This document shows, in pieces, positions 62,222 through 64,000 of a DNA stretch of 64,000 nucleotides (its first letter is position 1; every line of letters starts with the position of its first letter). The notes beneath the pieces are model-generated. The model saw only the letters and a program-made list of their open reading frames with translations, did not search any database and was not told the DNA's origin. This stretch comes from DATIRA01 sp964553405. GTDB lineage: Bacteria; Pseudomonadota; Gammaproteobacteria; Steroidobacterales; Steroidobacteraceae. The translations under genes were made by a program, and so were the position numbers. Where the stretch lies: contig CAZKLS010000002.1 in assembly GCA_964553405.1 (NCBI GenBank), forward strand, positions 1 through 64,000, in the 5' to 3' direction.

Positions 62222-63184
62222 TCACCCGGGTCCGCTGCGGTGCTGCCCGGCAGCTTCCGCTGCGCGGCCGTCGCCGGCTTCCGCGAGGCTGGCACGGATG
62301 CCGGACTCGAAGCGCGGGTGCAGCAACCCGAGGCCCAGTTCGCCGGTCATCCGGCGACTCTCGACGACCCGCGACTCGGCGAGGAATGCGAGCATCCCCG
62401 GGCTGATGGACTCCCGCGCCGCGTCCAACCCCACCAGCCGTGGCGGCGGCAGACCGGCCTGCCGCGCGAGCTCCTGCATGAATTCCGTGGTGCTGCGATG
62501 GTCGCCGTCGCAGACGTTGACGACACCATCGACGGGCCCTTCCAGCACGGCCTCGCAGGCTGCGACCAGGTCGTCGACGTGGATGCGGTTGCCCGGCCCG
62601 GCATCTTCCGGCCGCAGCAGCGGCTCGCCGCGCAGCAGCCGCTGCAGAGGCAGGCGCTGCGGCCCATAGATACCCGGCACCCGCAGCAGCGCCGGGCGGC
62701 TGCCACGCTCGGTGCACCACGCCTGTACGCAGCGCTCCGCCGCGAGGCGACGACGGCTCCTGTCGTTGCCGGGCTCAGGCACGGTCGCTTCGTCCACCCG
62801 GCCGCCCCGGCGGTCCCCGTAGACACCGGTAGTGCTCATGTACAGCACGCAGCGCGGGCGCCAGCCGTCGTCGAGCGCGGAGAGGAACCGGGCGAGACGC
62901 GGGTCGTCCTCGCCCCGGCCGGGCGGCGGCGCCAGGTAGACGATGTCGGCACCGGCCGCGCGCTCGAGCGATCCGCCGGCGAGAACGCTGTCGAGGTCGA
63001 TCCGCAGCACATTCACGCCGCGGGTCTCCAGCAGGTCCGCACGCGGTCCGGCGCGCAGCAGCGCCAGCACGCTGCGCCGGCCAATAAGCCTGCCGGCCAG
63101 GCGCGAGCCGACGTAACCACAGCCCACCACGAGGCAGGGGCGGGCCCGGCCGTTCCCGGCGCACGATGCAGGCGTCGGAGTCAC
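62222..63184 (-). CDS. NAD(P)-dependent epimerase/dehydratase-like (SDR) protein
   Basis: A 320-residue extended short-chain dehydrogenase. The Rossmann motif is VVGCGYVGSRLAGRL. The active-site Ser/Tyr pair falls in YMSTTGVYG, but the Lys of YxxxK is not obvious because the next stretch reads DRRGGRVDE, so catalysis is uncertain. LLRVPGIYG and RIHVDDLVAACEAVL are typical of YeeZ-like members. The start GTG 63184 avoids overlap with the divergent gene; a longer start at 63247 exists. It lies 50 bp upstream of dapF. Confidence 0.82.
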   Translation of the reverse strand: MTPTPASCAGNGRARPCLVVGCGYVGSRLAGRLIGRRSVLALLRAGPRADLLETRGVNVLRIDLDSVLAGGSLERAAGADIVYLAPPPGRGEDDPRLARFLSALDDGWRPRCVLYMSTTGVYGDRRGGRVDEATVPEPGNDRSRRRLAAERCVQAWCTERGSRPALLRVPGIYGPQRLPLQRLLRGEPLLRPEDAGPGNRIHVDDLVAACEAVLEGPVDGVVNVCDGDHRSTTEFMQELARQAGLPPPRLVGLDAARESISPGMLAFLAESRVVESRRMTGELGLGLLHPRFESGIRASLAEAGDGRAAEAAGQHRSGPG

Positions 63185-63240
63185 GATCCAAGGATACGTC
63201 AAAGGTCCGGCAGGAGCCCCGGTCGTGGCATTCTCTGGCC

Positions 63241-64000
63241 ATGCCACAGATCACGTTGATCCCGACCGGTCAGACGTTCACCGCGGACCCGGCCGAGCCC
63301 GTGCTCGCCGCGGCGCTCAGGGCCGGTCTCAATCTCCCGCACAGCTGCAAGGGCGGGCACTGCGGGTCCTGCATCGCGCGCGTGCTCTCCGGGTCGTTCG
63401 CTTACCCGGCCGCCCGGCCGCCCGGGCTGACCGAGGCGGAGGCCCGTGACGGATACGTGCTGCTCTGCCAGGCGCGGGCGACCAGCGACCTGCGCATCGA
63501 GACCCGCGAGGTCCGCCCGGCACCGGACGTGCAGGTCAAGAGCCTGCCGTGCCGGATCGAGCGACTCGAGCGGAAGACCGATGACGTGATGGCCGTCTTT
63601 CTCAGGCTGCCGGCGGTCGAGTGCATGCACTTCCGCGCGGGGCAATATCTGGACGTGATGCTGTCCGAGGGCCGTCGTCGCAGCTTCTCGATCGCCGGCT
63701 CCGACGCGGACGACAGGCTGCTCGAACTCCACGTGCGCCGGGCCTCGGGCAGCGGTTTCACCGCTCAGCTGTTCGGCAGCATCAGGGAGGGTGCGCTGCT
63801 GAGGATCGAGGGGCCGCTGGGGCAGTTCTGGTTCCGTGGCGAGTCGCCGCGGCCCGCGCTGATGATCGGTGGCGGGACCGGCTATGCCCCGCTGCGTGCG
63901 ATGTTGCGCGAGCTGCTAGCCGCCGGCGACCGGCGTCCGATCACGCTCTACTGGGGGGCGCGGGCACGGGAGGATCTCTACGAGCACGACTGGCTCAGTG
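63241..64000 (+). CDS. Ferredoxin/flavin oxidoreductase, truncated at the window end
   Basis: At least 253 residues, cut by the window. Residues 1-90 are a plant-type [2Fe-2S] ferredoxin domain with ligands in CKGGHCGSC and a final Cys in LLCQARA. The FAD-binding barrel shows FRAGQYLDVML and RRSFSIAGS (RxxSx), and the NAD-binding part opens MIGGGTGYAPLRAML. It resembles the CDP-6-deoxy-glucoseen reductase (AscD)/phenol hydroxylase reductase group. The start is ATG 63241. It is divergent from the epimerase gene. Confidence 0.9.
   Translation, partial: MPQITLIPTGQTFTADPAEPVLAAALRAGLNLPHSCKGGHCGSCIARVLSGSFAYPAARPPGLTEAEARDGYVLLCQARATSDLRIETREVRPAPDVQVKSLPCRIERLERKTDDVMAVFLRLPAVECMHFRAGQYLDVMLSEGRRRSFSIAGSDADDRLLELHVRRASGSGFTAQLFGSIREGALLRIEGPLGQFWFRGESPRPALMIGGGTGYAPLRAMLRELLAAGDRRPITLYWGARAREDLYEHDWLS

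Noticed and set aside
1..64000. CRISPR arrays, tRNA or rRNA genes, insertion sequences, prophage or toxin-antitoxin pairs
   Set aside because: No regular repeat-spacer series, clover-leaf sequences, transposase or phage-type proteins were seen; XerC sits in its conserved housekeeping block and is not an integrase.

Overview
This is 64 kb of very GC-rich DNA, densely coding on both strands, with little intergenic space and many 1-8 bp gene overlaps. Gene content and order point to a gammaproteobacterium, probably near the Xanthomonadales/Chromatiales. The best evidence is the block dapF-DUF484-xerC-hslV-hslU-DUF971-ubiE-ubiJ-ubiB, together with purT, fadE, Fe-type sodB, GspAB and an MCE lipid-transport operon. 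I see no rRNA, tRNA, CRISPR array, insertion sequence or prophage. The sequence is a draft scaffold: a run of 100 N at 2665-2764 is flanked on both sides by the same 55 bases, so it is probably a false gap.

Layout. 1-8.9 kb: end of a YgiQ-type radical SAM gene, a YebC-family regulator, a DUF3365 haem-type protein with a methyltransferase, a Nudix lipoprotein, a bactofilin-like membrane lipoprotein run, a thioredoxin-like protein, a DUF4136 lipoprotein and a class II (B12) ribonucleotide reductase. 9-16 kb: a three-gene operon (receiver/PAS/GAF/HD-GYP sensor, beta-CASP RNA hydrolase, nucleotide-exchange-type transporter) convergent with an unusual receiver-membrane-TonB fusion. 16-21 kb: a PHB-depolymerase-like lipoprotein, an EEP hydrolase, a LysR regulator, and lipocalin, dodecin and rhodanese genes. 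21-26.4 kb: a minus-strand operon gspA-gspB-(DAK2/DegV fusion)-transsulfuration enzyme. 26.5-34 kb: dinB, sodB, a DUF4286/zinc-ribbon/DUF3667 protein, fadE and mdh. 34-41 kb: a YtrA-type GntR regulator behind a tiny membrane peptide and two palindromes, then a tetR-tolC-adaptor-RND permease operon. 41-50 kb: dps, purT, a CPA2 antiporter, an MCE (Mla-like) transport operon, a thermonuclease overlapping antisense with a B12-binding MerR regulator. 50-54 kb: a GGDEF/EAL protein, an M15 peptidase, a DUF2007 zinc-ribbon protein and a hotdog-like protein. 54-63 kb: the ubiquinone/HslUV/XerC/DapF block, headed by an NAD-dependent epimerase. 63.2 kb to the end: a truncated ferredoxin-flavin oxidoreductase.

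Functional themes. Cell-envelope functions recur: MCE lipid transport, RND efflux, GspAB, TonB fusion, lipocalin and several lipoproteins. Signalling is rich (HD-GYP, GGDEF/EAL, receiver fusions). Aerobic metabolism is indicated by ubiquinone synthesis, FeSOD and FadE. The most unusual items are the receiver-TonB fusion (14137-15741) facing the HD-GYP/beta-CASP/nucleotide-transporter operon (9082-14165), and the single-chain FakA/FakB-like protein (22174-23991) inside the gspAB operon. All functional calls rest on reading motifs and family memory; no database search was run.
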